Shown here: in pieces, positions 35,937 through 47,776 of the stretch
Position numbering within the stretch: position 1 is the first letter of the stretch
Layout: every line of letters begins with the position of its first letter
Origin: Rosa chinensis
Taxonomy: Eukaryota > Streptophyta > Magnoliopsida > Rosales > Rosaceae
Reading direction: 5' to 3'
Assembly (NCBI RefSeq): GCF_002994745.2
Contig: NC_037088.1
Location: 61,708,397 to 61,772,396, forward strand
DNA length: 64,000 nucleotides
Notes under the pieces: model-generated
Told to the model about the DNA's origin: nothing
Databases searched by the model: none
What the model saw: only the letters and a program-made list of their open reading frames with translations
Program-made: the position numbers and the translations under genes

Positions 35937-36079
35937 ATCCAATGCAAGAAAACAAAACTGAAAAACCCACACTTTCTCACCCTCCAACTTGATTCTCAGA
36001 ACAAAAGAACACAAATTCACAAATCATGAAACCATAAAATCAAAAGGCCAAATATATCCTAAAACCATAAGAAGGTACT

Positions 36080-36762
36080 GATAAGTCTGGAAGTCCTTCA
36101 TAGTTAGTTTTATAGATTGTCACTCAAGCAAAGCACCACGGTCAGTAGACTTGCCAACCGGGGTTGAAGTTGCAAGGAAATTCACATTGAATCAGAAAGG
36201 CAAAAACATATCACTTTAATATAAGGGCAACCACAGCTCCAAACAAAAATGAAAAATAAAGCTCGAGAACTTTTTCATGGCAATCAACTTCGTTTCTAAG
36301 CTCACTTCATCCAGTCAACCACGCACCATTTCCTTCTCATTCAATCATGCTTAGAATTTTTTTGTTTTAAGGATTCCTAAATATTTTTTGTCTACTCTAG
36401 AGTTCAATGACAGTACTGTAAGTCCCATCTAGTGAAGGGATCTTACCACTTGAAAAACATAAACATCAGCTAAAAGAGCATCTGAGGGAAACAAGAGGGC
36501 CACTTAGAGAGCAAGACACATTCGATCAACATGATGAATAGTGAATCTCAGCGTCATAGACAATAAAAAAGGGTCAAGACGACATTTTAAGAGCCCTGCA
36601 GGTAATGTCATGATAGTCACATTATATAACAAAGGTTGATAAACAATAATAAGGCTTCAATAAGTCTGGAAGTCTAGACTGCTAGTTACCAATTGGGTTC
36701 ATGTTGCAAGGAAATTCACAGAAAATCTAAAAGAATGGCAAAAACAAATTACTAGATTTTAA
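36080..36762. repeat. Dispersed direct duplication inside the Harbinger element
   Basis: Two similar stretches in the same orientation, about 36080-36215 and 36657-36762, share ataagtctggaagtc and gttgcaaggaaattcaca followed by ggcaaaaaca. The left copy carries extra sequence. The DNA between the two element genes is otherwise noncoding. Confidence 0.5.
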
Positions 36763-37349
36763 GGGAAACATATATACGCACATACACAGTCCCTACCTCG
36801 TTGAATCCAACATCAAAAGGGGGAAAAAGAAGGCATTTTAATCTAATCTCATTAAAATGCAACTTCTTTTAAAATACAATACAAGACCATTCTCAAATCA
36901 TATACAGTTTCTTTCAGCTAGTATTTCAGAGCAGAGCACCAACAAAAAAGAAATTTAAAAAGAAACTACCATACATGAAAAATCTTAAATCAGTTCAATT
37001 CCCAAATGATCAAGGGAACCCATGGTTTGAACATATTAAATGGCTGAAACCAAAGGAACAGATCACAAGAACCAAGCAAAAAAAAGACGAATGACTCTTC
37101 TAAAGTTAAAATGCATTCCCATTGTCATTCAAGCCAGCCAAGATGTCAGAGCAATATATCAATAAACACTCTAGAATCAATTCATAATGATCAAGTGTGA
37201 AACATAATCGAGTCGTTTCTACACAAATTAAGACTACGTCTTTACACTCCTAACATTAAAATGCATTAATGTATTCATACAACAAATCAAAAGCTACATA
37301 AATAATGATCCTTAGTACTAAAAGGCTTATAAAGCAGAAACTGTATCAT

Positions 37350-38852
37350 TTATTCTCTTGAAGCTGGAGCAGCCCTTGCAGCTCTTCCATCCCCTGCAGC
37401 TCTTGCATTCCTTGCAGCTCTTGCAGCCCTTGCAGCAGCACCTGAAACCCCTGTATCTCCGGCAGCCCTTACAGCCCTTCTTCCCGTCCATTCATTATGC
37501 ATTTGTAAAGCTAATTCATTCCTCCAAGTAGTCCATTGATTAGATGCTTCAACCGTGCCAACTACATCAGCTTCTTCCCCATTTTGTGCTAGAGATTCAC
37601 ATACTGCATACTCCATCGGATCAATGGACATCTCTCTCCTAATAAAATTATGCAAAAGACAACAAACCGTAATTATGCGGCATTGTGTCTTTATTGGATA
37701 AAATGATGGACTCCTTAGTATTCCCCACCTTCCTTTTAGCATTTCAAAACACCGTTCTATCACATTTCTTGCCTTGGAATGCTTCATGTTAAAATATTCC
37801 ACATGATCAGTAGGCATATTTCTTTCATCCCATTCCGACAAATGATACCTTGTTCCTCTATATGGTGCAAGAAATCCCTCACCATTTGTGTAACCACCAT
37901 CTACAAGGTAATAATAACCTAATAGCCAAAATATAAATTCCTATTAGTGTGTGAAATGAACCAAAACTGCAGTAATTGAATGTGCAGTGTTTATCCAATA
38001 GCCTCACCAGTGGGAACTCTTAACCCATTCGGCCTAGTCACTGCATCGTGAAGAACTCTAGAGTCCGATGCAGATCCCTCCCAACCCGGTAAGACAAATA
38101 TGAACTGCATATCACGAGAACAAGCAGCTAACACATTTGTAGCGACTTCACCCTTTCTTGTGCGGTATCTTGGCTTGTCAATTGTAGGTACACGCACTCT
38201 AATGTAAGTTCCATCTAGTGCCCCCAAGCAATTCTATTAAAAAAATATGTATATTCATGAAGTTTATAAACTGCACACATAGATGAACATGCAAACAATC
38301 TGAAACAATGCAAATAAACTGCAGTCTCTACAAAAAACTAACCTTAAAGCACTTCCATCTACGATCTGTGCAGTCAGCAAGTACCGGATCAGGTACCCTC
38401 AACAAACTACCTTGCAATCGTAAAATACCTTGTAGTATAGAATGGAAATACCTACTAATAGTCTCTCCGGATCGAAAAAATCTACCTCTAATAGTACGAT
38501 TCTTCACATGATGTGAAAGTATATGTAAAAACATACATACTTGCTCTTCCACAGACACCAAACCATCACTCTTTATATTTCCATATGAGCGAAGCAGTTC
38601 ACACAAAAGGCCAAAAGTCCTTCTATCCATTCTTAATTCGTGTACGCATTCGGTGTCACTATTGCCTATAATACTATCTAGATAACTCAAACGAGTCTCA
38701 CGTCTAACGAATGAACGATTATTTAGAGCATGTCTTTCAGCACGTCTTCGTCTCAAATTAAACATCAGTAGCACAAGCATAGTACACGCACACATTGTCT
38801 CTAGGTGCCACAACTCCACCAATAAGAGCAACATAATTTGCCTTCGATCCAT
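37350..38852 (-). CDS. PIF/Harbinger DDE transposase, 3 exons
   Basis: Exons 38852-38343, 38233-38008 and 37918-37350 join in frame to 434 residues from [10 protein letters not shown]. Residues 60-170 hold the helix-rich N-terminal region ([41 protein letters not shown]). The catalytic triad is visible: D177 in GALDGTY, D227 in GSASDSRVL and E300 in [14 protein letters not shown], with [18 protein letters not shown] between. All three exons are open and phases agree. The last 40 residues are an unusual Ala/Arg-rich tail made by short repeats in the DNA (about 37355-37480). It cuts and pastes this element at TWA targets. An ATG further upstream is possible but less likely. Confidence 0.9.
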
Positions 38853-38871
38853 ATCTAAGATTTCACAGTAA

Positions 38872-39125
38872 CATCCAAAATCAATGAAAACAACCAACCA
38901 AAGAAGAAAATAAAAACACAGACGTTGTTCAAAGAAAAAAAATCCAGAATTGATCAACTTCCAAAATCAAAGAACACAACCAACCAAAGAATGCGATAAA
39001 AACACAGACATTGTTCAAAGAAAAAAAAAACCTAGAATTGATGAACATCCAAAATCAATGAAAACAACCAACCAAAGAAGAAGAAAGCAAACACAGACGT
39101 TGTTAAACAAAAAAAAGAAAAAACC
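38872..39125. repeat. Tandem repeat, 3 copies of about 87 bp
   Basis: Units begin at tccaaaatcaa, positions 38874, 38960 and 39048. Each reads through aaccaaccaaagaa, then aacacagac-ttgtt and an A-run. It lies just upstream of the transposase ATG, in its probable 5' UTR or promoter. Confidence 0.75.
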
Positions 39126-39639
39126 CAGTCTTGAAATTTATCAATTCTTAGCAAATCCAATCTATCCAAGCACCAATTGTTATTACCCATAAACAATTGT
39201 TAATAGAAAATCAATCCATAGTATTTAATTTAACAAATCACATTAGATACAGGAGAAGAAGAAGCTAGAGGGGTCAAAGGGAAGAGGGAATCAGAATCAA
39301 AGCAAAAGGAGCATGAGAAAGAAACGAAATTGAACCTGGAAGTTGAAGGAGGATGAAGCGCGAGCGATAGTGGAGACACGAGGTTGAAGCGCGAACGAGA
39401 GGGAGAGACGAGGCTGAAGCGCGCGAAATAGATCGAGAGACCCACGAGTGTTGTTGAAGCCCTTGCTTCCACAGTCCGATGAGTTTTGGGGGGTTTATGC
39501 AAGAAGGTCGGGAGCCTGACGCGGGGACTCTCTTATCTCATTTAATTGAGTCCCGTGTGTGCCAAACGTGGGATACAACTAATTTTCTTATATAAGCTAC
39601 TCCAAGCCAGTCCAGTCCCATGAAACAAACACGGCCTAA

Positions 39640-40705
39640 GTGGCTTCCATGGTGTTCTTTTAGACAGAGCTTCTAGTAATTCTAATAGGTGGTTTGGTTA
39701 GACCATAATCCTATGATTCCTATCTACCGGAGTAACTACCCAACAGCCAAGGGTATACTATAGCCCTCTGTTTTTTGTGCAGAAAAGAGAACAAAAAAAT
39801 GAAAGGCTGGATTAAATGGATTAAGCTTTTTGGTTTGGTTAAACTCACACAACCATTCCCAAATTATCAAAATTGAAGGCATTGAGCTATGTGATGCTGT
39901 GTTTGTTGTTGTTGGATATGATCTGATTCAATCAATCCGGCCTTGTCATTTCTTATTTTTGCTTTAGTCTCAAATTTCAACATGCAGCATGATTACTCGC
40001 ATATCAGCTCAGCACTCACCCTCTCCATAAAGTCTTAAATTTTGGTTTCTTTATAGATTTCAAGTGAAGTGTTCAAAGATTGCAGAGTGCAGGGCAAAGT
40101 CAGTACTTAACTCTACAAGTACCATCCAAAGCTCAATCTCCAAATGGACTCATCCCAACAAATTGTTTTGAGCTTTACTATTTAAGCCTCGAGTTACTTT
40201 TCCTTCACTAGAAATGCCTAGATTGAACTACAGTCATGAATAATTATAGTTCTTGAGAAAGTTATCATTCACTCCATAATTTGCCTAACGACATGTGATA
40301 TTGTGATTAAATGCAAAAATTGTTCCCTATCAACTCAGGAAATTTCAGACCCTAGCCTAGCCTCCTCAGTTTGAGTGTGTATTAGGCTTCTCATCTGCTT
40401 ATTCCTTTTTCTTCTAGAAAATAACTGTAAATTTGGAGTTAGAAACAATGACGAACATAAGAAAGTAAAAAGAATCTGAACAATGTTTAATACAGAGATC
40501 CTGAATCAATATAAACAGCAAATGCATCCTCACAATACAAGTTCTACCGAAATTCGAAAAAACCCCAATAAGAAGGCCCTTTCTGCATCAGTTGATTCAC
40601 AAGTAAGTAGGGAGGGAGCTTAGCATTTCTCTTCTATCCAAATTTACTTCTCTAATTGTCTGCTACTACTAATTTAGAAACCCTCCAAAGTTTCAAGTAG
40701 AATTA
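39640..40705. other. Intergenic
   Basis: Host DNA right of the Harbinger target site, with the 3' UTR of the next gene at its right end. No gene or repeat that I can support. Confidence 0.4.
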
Positions 40706-41949
40706 TTAAATCTTTAACTTATCTGCAGAGTAATAAACTTCAATACCACAACTCTTGCGTATTATTCTTTGATGCACGCAACTAGTTTTATCAATCCTAC
40801 AATCCTTCCCGTAAAGACGCGCCTGCATGCCAAAAAAGGGGAAAAAAAAACATTCAAAATTATAGCTATCATGCGACTTGTTGAGAATATATACATCCTA
40901 CATGTGAAAAATATGACATTGCCTATGAGTTTATAAGGGTTTGGGCCACTCCATCCATTGTCAATTGGTTTTAGATATAAACCCCAAATTACTTTATCAT
41001 GATATCAGAGCAGGTTAGCCACGTGTGCATGCCTAACGGCCACATAGGCTTCACGTCACCCAAAGTTGTCCACGTGTATGGCTTGAAAATTCACCACACG
41101 TGCGGGGGCGTGTTAAGAATATATACATTCCACATGGGAAAAATGGGACCTTGCCTATGAGTTTATAATGGTTTGGGCCACTCCTGCCAATTGGTTTTGG
41201 ATGTGAACCTCAAATTACTGTATCATGACTTACTATTTGTTTTTAGTATACAATGTAGATCTTGAACTTGATCCTCTTATTCATCTTTATTTCATGGCTC
41301 AGAGTGTTCCAACTCTTCTATATGGATGAATTACAATTTACAAGTATAAATTGAGACGTTGCTCAAAGCCTTAAAGCTCTCTTTCCTCATTCGGAAGAGT
41401 TGAGGTATTGAACTTTTAGTCCATTCCTCTTAATATAGTTTGGGTCTAGTTAATGCGGAGAGATCACCACCATATTAGTTAGACCAAGTTTGGTATCATT
41501 TAACTTATTTAAAAAGTTGTATCAGTAGTAAACAGCAGTTCTGAAGTTACCTCATAGAATCTTTCCATATAATTCCCGCAGTCATGTTCTGGAAATTTAA
41601 TGTAAGTTGAATCATCGGCTTCTTCCATTGGATTTGGACGACGAATAATCATTGACCCTGGAAATTTCTTCACAAGCTCATCCTGACGTTGACTAGGAGT
41701 ACCTAATGAAACATATTAATTTTATGTAAAAGATAAACATTGATGTTAACATTGCCAAGAAACCAGCAGAACCATGTAGACTCATATATCATACATACAA
41801 ATATAAAAAATAAAAATAAAGATACATGTTCTAGCAGCTCCATGAAGAAGGAGATCGATAACCAAAATCAAAGGAAAAAAAACCTAATGTCGACGACAGA
41901 GAGCTGGTACAATAAAGATATGTTTCACCCACGTCCACACATTCAATTG

Positions 41950-42018
<69 letters not shown>

Positions 42019-42302
42019 AAATTAACTGATTACATAACAATACAAAATAAGAAACTTACTCTTCGGTTTTGGTTTTTCAAAAAATAAATCAGTGAATATG
42101 GAGAACAAGTCGGTTTCTGCAAAAGATTGATAAAAGCAAAACACAGTCAATCTAGTGCATCGAATCTAAGAACCCTAATGATTAAAACTCGAAATTCAAA
42201 ATTTAAAACCCTAGAGTTAAGGAAAAAGAAAGGAGAAAAAAAGAAAAAGAAAAGACGAACAGAATTTTGAGAGTGCTAACCTTCCGAACTTGATTGAGCC
42301 AT
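40706..42302 (-). CDS. Unrecognised 115-residue protein, 4 exons
   Basis: Minus-strand exons 42302-42281, 42116-42060, 41702-41551 and 40822-40706 join in frame. All junctions are GT-AG and phases agree (1, 1, 0). The protein starts MAQSSSEETDLFSIFTDLFF, has a basic KPKPKSTPSQRQDELVKKFPG middle, then a Cys-containing C-terminal half (EHDCGNYMERFYE, YGKDCRIDKTSCVHQ, RKSCG). No signal peptide or membrane segment is seen. Four Cys in the last 50 residues could bind metal or form disulphides, but the spacing matches no motif I know. I do not recognise the family. The regular exon structure and evenly polar protein argue for a real gene. Intron 3 contains a retrotransposon. Confidence 0.75.
40879..41225 (+). 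mobile_element. TRIM: miniature LTR retrotransposon, 347 bp
   Basis: Two direct LTRs, 40879-40999 (121 bp) and 41111-41225 (115 bp), both start TGTT and end ATCA and are about 85-90 percent alike by eye. Directly after the left LTR is tgatatcagagc (41000-41011), a one-mismatch tRNA-iMet primer site. A G-rich tract (cgggggcg) precedes the right LTR as polypurine tract. Flanking 5-mers cgact (40874-40878) and tgact (41226-41230) are a near-perfect target duplication. No coding capacity. It sits within intron 3 of the 115-residue protein gene, in the opposite orientation. Confidence 0.85.
41948..42018. repeat. Compound (TA)n(TG)n microsatellite
   Basis: Alternating ta and tg runs, repeated twice (ta-tg-ta-tg), within intron 2 of the four-exon gene. 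A likely length-polymorphic marker; open frames through it are artefacts. Confidence 0.9.
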
Positions 42303-44331
42303 GAAATTCCCAGTGGAGGAGGACCGGAGCTGCAGCTAATCGAATAGAGCGTAGAATGGAATGACTCGTAAGATTAAGAGGCTTGAAAAATTGGTCCAGG
42401 TTCAAGGCATAAATGGGAAAGCCAGAGCTATGGGCCATAACGAAGAAGAAAAATCTTAAGCCATTTAGCATTACCGGCCTATGGATAGGCTTCAACTTTT
42501 AGGCTAAGGCCCACTTAAGTGTGGCTGTGGGGCTACCTGATGCCTGTGAAAATCTCTCTAGTTACTGTGGGGTTAGTATTAACAGGATGTTCACCAAAGA
42601 TGGCTGATTAGGAAAAAAATAAAAATAAAAATTGAGGGCATAATTTCAATTTTCTTTCTCCAGCTTTACAGAGAGATTGATGAAAGGTAGATAGATGATG
42701 ATGACGACCATTACTTGTAGCTCGCTTGGTTTGCAAATTTGAAGATTTGGGAAAATAAACTTATTAATTTATTGTATTCGGTAAATAAGGAGAAATGAAC
42801 ACATTTAAAATTAAAAAAAAAAAACAATTAACACATTTTTCAAAAAAAATAAATATATATATATACAAAATTAAAGCAAGCATTGCTACTTTAGGTTAAC
42901 ACATCAAGATGAACAATCACCCTTAAGTACACTGGACTGGCTTGATTAAGATACGATTAGATATTTTACCAAAGCTAAGTGTTTCATCAACTTTCTTCTA
43001 ATATAGTTAGGTTAAGAACCACAGACACTTTCTTTGTCAAAAAGGAGGAGTTAAATAATTAGTCTAATCATAGTAACAACTAAAGTGGTGATGGATAGGA
43101 CTGGAAAACTTCATCTAGGATTCAATGTTCGTCACTCACCAACCCCCAAATGACCCAATTCGGATGGAAAATCAGAGACCAACTCGCTTTGTTTTGTTCT
43201 GTGAATCACTTTTTCATAGCAATTGATGATCCAAAAGATGCTTTTGGAAAAAGAAAATGTGTTCCATGCACACTGCTATTTCACTCGCCAAAAGTGCGAC
43301 AAGGTTCAGTGTGTCACACATATTAGTGCCAATTATACATAGTGGGTGTCTTTTTGGTTAGTACGCATACTAAGTATGTGTGATTTTGGATAAAATTCAA
43401 GTGGTTTTTCTAAATGGATGTACCACTCATGACCTTAACCACCCAATAATTGCCAAAAGTTAGGCATTTTTGCTACTGTAAGCCTGTGGCTTTTGAAGAT
43501 CAAGACCACGAACAATCATGGTTTCTGGGAAAGTTTTGGAGAAAGTTATCGTTCAGTCCATTTGGACAATTTTAGTCACCGTGGTCATGATAGGGTTGCA
43601 AGAATTTAGGTTAAATGAGATCATCCTCGAAATTATTCCCTCAAATTTCAATGGACTAAAATTCCTGCAGCTTAATGTGTAGCACATTTTCCACCTTATT
43701 AGTTAACTTAATTATTTGATATATAAAAATTGAATTTAGTAGTCTAATTAAATTTATTGGTTTTTCTATATTGTGACACCGGGTTCTTAGTATGTTATAT
43801 TAAGAGAAATTAATTTTATCGCTGATGTTTTAAAAATTTTGATCATATTATTTAGTTACATTCTATTTCTTGCGAAAGCGTTTCAGCTTTCAATTTTAAC
43901 TTATTTGACTCAATTTGTAGTTGGAATTTTGGATCTATTTTCCTGGCCTTAGCAACAAGTCATTGATTAAATTATTGTGAAATTTCACCTATAAAATTCA
44001 ATTTTCTACCTAACCACCTATGAGTACATATTGTATATGTCAACCTCCTGGGATCATTCCAAAGTTTGGAGAGCATTTTTGTTTTCGTAGAAATTCTGTT
44101 CATAAACCACATAACACATATTTTTAATTTGGTTGTAAGGTACTAAGGTGGGAACTGGGTCTTCAGGATCAGGATCAAATCCATTCACATGCATGATTAT
44201 GATTATTCCCTTCACTTTCTGAGTTGGGAGCTTTGCATTAAGTTTGGGGCAACTAGTAACCTTCGCGTCAAGGCGTATGAAGTCTTTCAACGTAGAAATT
44301 TATGGCATCTGAAGCTTATTTAATTAAGTAA
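42303..44331. other. Intergenic, 2 kb
   Basis: Promoter side of the four-exon gene at the left, then AT-rich spacer. No gene, RNA or structured repeat seen. Confidence 0.4.
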
Positions 44332-44340
44332 TTAACTCTT

Positions 44341-44582
44341 TATTTTTTTTTTATTTTTTTTTAGGGGGAAGACGTCAATAGAACCACACACGCACCCTCA
44401 TGCAGTGTATCTCATCTTTATCAGACTAATCACTGCACCGCAGACGCACGAACCCTCGAACCCTCGTGTTAACAAACAAAGGTCTCTCAAATTTACTGGC
44501 CACAGAATGGAGCTGAGAATCAAACGCTAGACCTGAGGGTTTCAGACTATGCCGCTCGACCAGCACACCACACCACATGGTT
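44341..44582 (-). mobile_element. tRNA-derived SINE, 242 bp, 9-bp TSD
   Basis: Read on the minus strand: an A box tggtcgagcgg near the 5' end, a B box ggtctagcgtttgattctc about 35 bases on, a body, and an A-rich tail (44341-44364 on plus as T-rich). It is flanked by ttaactctt at 44332-44340 and 44583-44591, an exact 9-bp target duplication. Internal pol III promoter, poly-A tail and target duplication together define a SINE. Confidence 0.85.
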
Positions 44583-44591
44583 TTAACTCTT

Positions 44592-45490
44592 AATTTTGTT
44601 AAGACAACCCAATTAGTGAGTGGCTAAGTTGACTAGTTTTTTTTGTTTTTTTATGAAAGATTAAGCTGACTAGTTATTGTAGGTATTGATGACAGATTAA
44701 ATTAATTAAGAATACCAAAATGTTTGAAAATTGGAGCCAGATAGAATCAACAAGATTGATGAATTTGACGGGTATGAAGGAAAGATCTTTTTAGATAAAT
44801 AACAAGTTAGCAACTCAAAAAGGGTTTTGCTTAGATGATAAAAACAAGGAAAACTAGAGAAAAAACAACCGAGGGTTAGGGCTTTGTTGTGAAACGAATT
44901 TGAAAATTTGTAAAAATTAAACCTATCACAAGCTTCCTCTCTTTTGTCACGTTCAAGATTATGCTATCCAAAATTGAGGTATGTGGTGATAAAAATAATG
45001 ATGTTATAGGTGGACTTTTATCGATTGAAAATTGTCCTTGACCAAAAATAGCTTAAACTATGGATGTGGCCTTGGATCTTCCAAGCCAGTTTAAACACAA
45101 AACTGAAGCTCTGTGTGATAGTCTTTGACAAATATATGTATTGTATTACGTCTGTCATTGTTCATAATTCAACTTGCGCTACAACTAAATATAGTTATGT
45201 ACACTTATTTTTCGAATCATATATAAAGAAGAGAAAGAAAAGAAAATTAATATGGGTGGCAACCAATTGGGACTTGGATGATGAAGATTTGGAAATGATC
45301 AATGAAGATGATTTTAGGTTTGGTGCATCACTCGTGTCTTCTCTCCTTTATCCCAAGGATAGAAGAGCAAAACTCTTAATTCCCTTAACGCTAAAATAAG
45401 GGAAGGTTTTAGGTAGTTGATAAATTACAAAATGGCTTAATATCCTCTCTAGCTATATTAGTCAAGTAATATACCGTAGGTATATTATTA
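44592..45490. other. Intergenic
   Basis: AT-rich spacer. The open frame at 45064-45399 has no family features and I do not call it a gene. Confidence 0.4.
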
Positions 45491-45493
45491 TTA

Positions 45494-45763
45494 GAGCAAG
45501 TTCACCGGTTGGGTCACCGGGTCACCTACTATTCACTGCTTTTTAGTGTATATTTTTATTCTATGGGTCACGAAATACACTGTGCCCGTGACCCAGGGCA
45601 CAAAATACACTGTGCAGGTCACCATGGTAACCCAGAACACTGTATAGGGTGACCCAGGACATGAAATACACTGTGCTCGTGACCCAGAGGGTGAAATTAA
45701 CACTAAAAAGCAGTGAAAAGTGAGTGACTTGGTGACTTAGTGACCCAACGGGTGAACTTGCTC
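45494..45763. mobile_element. Tourist-like MITE, TTA target duplication (copy 1)
   Basis: Ends gagcaagttcaccggttggg and, inverted, gagcaagttcacccgttggg; flanks tta at 45491-45493 and 45764-45766. 270 bp. The inside holds imperfect repeats of gtgacccag...gaaatacactgtg, so the whole element can fold into one long hairpin. TWA duplication and small size place it in the PIF/Harbinger-derived Tourist class. Confidence 0.85.
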
Positions 45764-45766
45764 TTA

Positions 45767-46787
45767 AGTCACTACCACAACACAATCGATAAGAGAGATG
45801 AATGACATTGATCCACCTAACATCATTATTTTGACCAAAAACATGGTTCAAACAAGACCACATATAATACGCATGCATGCATGCTTTACTATAATGATAT
45901 AAACACCAATTTATAGTTCATGCTAGTACCATATAAGTAATAATGGCAAATGAAAGAATTAATAAAATAACTCCCCATGGTTAAGTTTAATAAGAATAAG
46001 GGTAATTGTTCTCTGCACCAGATTTCTCTGCTCACCAAACCCCTTGAATATTAAAACCCCCAATTCTGGTCCCCGTTAACCATCTATATTAAATTCTTAA
46101 AAAAAAAAAAAATCTATATTTAACATTATACATAGTTACATACTTTACTGAATAAGCTGCGGACCAGAGTTGTCAACCCAAGTTTATTGTACACTAGTCC
46201 ATCGCACTTTCCGGACATCATAATCTGAACGTAAGAAAATAACTTTCGCATCCAAAAAAAAAAAAAATTAATCTGAACGTAAGAAACCTAAGAAATGAGG
46301 TAGTTGCAGAAAAGAAAGGGATCGATGAAGTAGAAAAATCTGGCCGGAAAGTTTTCGGATTAACCAAAAAGAAACACGTAAATCCCTAGATATTTATGCG
46401 TGTGAGATTCGGGTCGGTATGTTGCTGTACAAAAACATCAATGCTGAATTGCAGAGTCATACCCCTCTATCTCCCGCTAGCTCCCTCTGTTTTCACACGC
46501 CTGGAAATTGAATTGGAAATATCGACAAAAGAAAATGGACTACTAGCTGGGGTTGCTCTCGTCCATATGGAATGGAGACCCGTAATATTCCACATAGCAG
46601 ACGATTTCCCATGACGTCAGCACTAGCACGTAGCCACCCCTGTCCTTCTTCCTGGGCCCTGAAGCCTTCCACCCAGTTTGGGCACTTCATATTCCATTAA
46701 CTAATTTTCAGAGAGAATTAATTTAGTGAAAGCTAATTGGGAGTTAAAATATCTGCGTTTTCCTATTGACCGCCTCACGTTTTTTTC
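45767..46787. other. Intergenic, upstream of the first ERF
   Basis: Spacer and the distal ERF promoter. No gene seen. Confidence 0.4.
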
Positions 46788-46795
46788 TATATATA
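46788..46795 (+). promoter_or_regulatory. TATA box of the first ERF gene
   Basis: TATATATA, about 120 bases before the chosen ATG, followed by a pyrimidine-rich leader. Confidence 0.5.
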
Positions 46796-46915
46796 CCTCT
46801 CATTCCCTCCTTTACTAAAATTATTCAACCTGCTCAGTTCTCCTTCATTCATCTTCCCTCTTTCTCCATTACCACAGTACCACAATTTAATTTGTCTTAT
46901 AAGAAACAAACCACG

Positions 46916-47776
46916 ATGACAGAGCTAAATGGTCTTCACGATCATTTTCTTCCTCATCCAAACTTAATCATCGACCCTCTAACAGAACAGTGGGGAGACT
47001 TGCCCTTCATGTTCGACGATTTCGATGACATGCTCGTCTACGACTCCCTCTGGACCTCCTTCAGCTCCGATTTGTCCACCCCCTCCATGGAGGACTTAAC
47101 CACCGCCGTCAAGCCCGAGCCGGCCTATAACTACTTCGATGAACTACATCAAATTTTGCAGCCTCAAGAGTCATCGATTCTACATGATCAAGTTTCCATC
47201 AACATCAGCGCCCCAAATGAACTATCATCACCGGAAACTGAATCAACAGTCTCTCAGACGAGCTATGATCAGCTACAAGAGGAAGTCCCTACCCCAAAAG
47301 TACAGAAGGTACTTGGCGGCGGTACGAGTAGCGTTTCAAGAGGGAGGCATTACAGAGGGGTGAGACAGCGGCCGTGGGGAAAGTTCGCCGCCGAGATTCG
47401 AGATCCAGCGAAGAACGGGGCTCGAGTGTGGCTTGGCACCTATGAGACCTCCGAGGAAGCGGCTGTGGCTTATGACCGAGCCGCTTACCGGATGCGTGGT
47501 GCCAAGGCTTTGCTCAATTTTCCACACCGAATTGGCCTGAATGAACCGCCACCGGTTAGGGTCACCGGCAAGCGTAAAGACCCTGATCAACAAGCCGGAA
47601 ACAGTCCCACATCGACGACTACAAGAACGCCGAACTTGAATAAGAGAACCAAAGCCAGCTTGGCGTCGCCGGCGCCTGATATGGGAGCTGATGCTAAGTT
47701 TGAAAGAGATGATCGTACCAGAGTAAATGTCAATCGTACAAGACATAATAGTAATGTGGGTTTACTAGTCAACTGA
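46916..47776 (+). CDS. AP2/ERF transcription factor, group IX, intronless
   Basis: 286 residues from ATG 46916 ([16 protein letters not shown]). Open sequence upstream has no in-frame ATG before it except in leader-like DNA before the TATA-predicted start. One AP2/ERF domain at 145-203: [20 protein letters not shown], then [20 protein letters not shown] and LLNFP, with the Ala and Asp that mark ERF rather than DREB specificity (GCC-box binding). The N-terminus is acidic with [14 protein letters not shown], a likely activation region. The linker after the domain has GKRK, a nuclear-signal candidate. Group IX ERFs activate ethylene/jasmonate defence genes. Not adjacent to the other two ERFs (10.5 kb away). 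Confidence 0.93.
   Translation: MTELNGLHDHFLPHPNLIIDPLTEQWGDLPFMFDDFDDMLVYDSLWTSFSSDLSTPSMEDLTTAVKPEPAYNYFDELHQILQPQESSILHDQVSINISAPNELSSPETESTVSQTSYDQLQEEVPTPKVQKVLGGGTSSVSRGRHYRGVRQRPWGKFAAEIRDPAKNGARVWLGTYETSEEAAVAYDRAAYRMRGAKALLNFPHRIGLNEPPPVRVTGKRKDPDQQAGNSPTSTTTRTPNLNKRTKASLASPAPDMGADAKFERDDRTRVNVNRTRHNSNVGLLVN

Larger units (their letters stand above)
34043..39636 (-). mobile_element. Autonomous-looking PIF/Harbinger transposon, 5.6 kb
   Basis: Terminal inverted repeats of about 26 bp: left ggttgtgtttgttacgtggg, right (inverted) ggccgtgtttgtttcatggg. The flanks are taa at 34040-34042 and taa at 39637-39639, the 3-bp TWA duplication of this superfamily. Inside, on the minus strand, are the DDE transposase (37350-38852) and a Myb/SANT-like partner protein (34474-35419), both with open frames and good splice sites. 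The roughly 2 kb between the genes is noncoding and contains minisatellite-like and duplicated sequence. Both required proteins and both ends being present suggests the element may be, or recently was, autonomous. Confidence 0.9.

Noticed and set aside
34043..39636. Harbinger transposase and Myb-like genes as domesticated host genes
   Set aside because: Both lie between matching TIRs with an exact TAA duplication, so they belong to a transposon.
41740..42087. 115-codon plus-strand frame through the microsatellite
   Set aside because: Its middle is the translated TA/TG repeat and it runs antisense to spliced exons.
45561..45878. 105-codon minus-strand frame
   Set aside because: Lies mostly within the Tourist-like MITE and its internal repeats.
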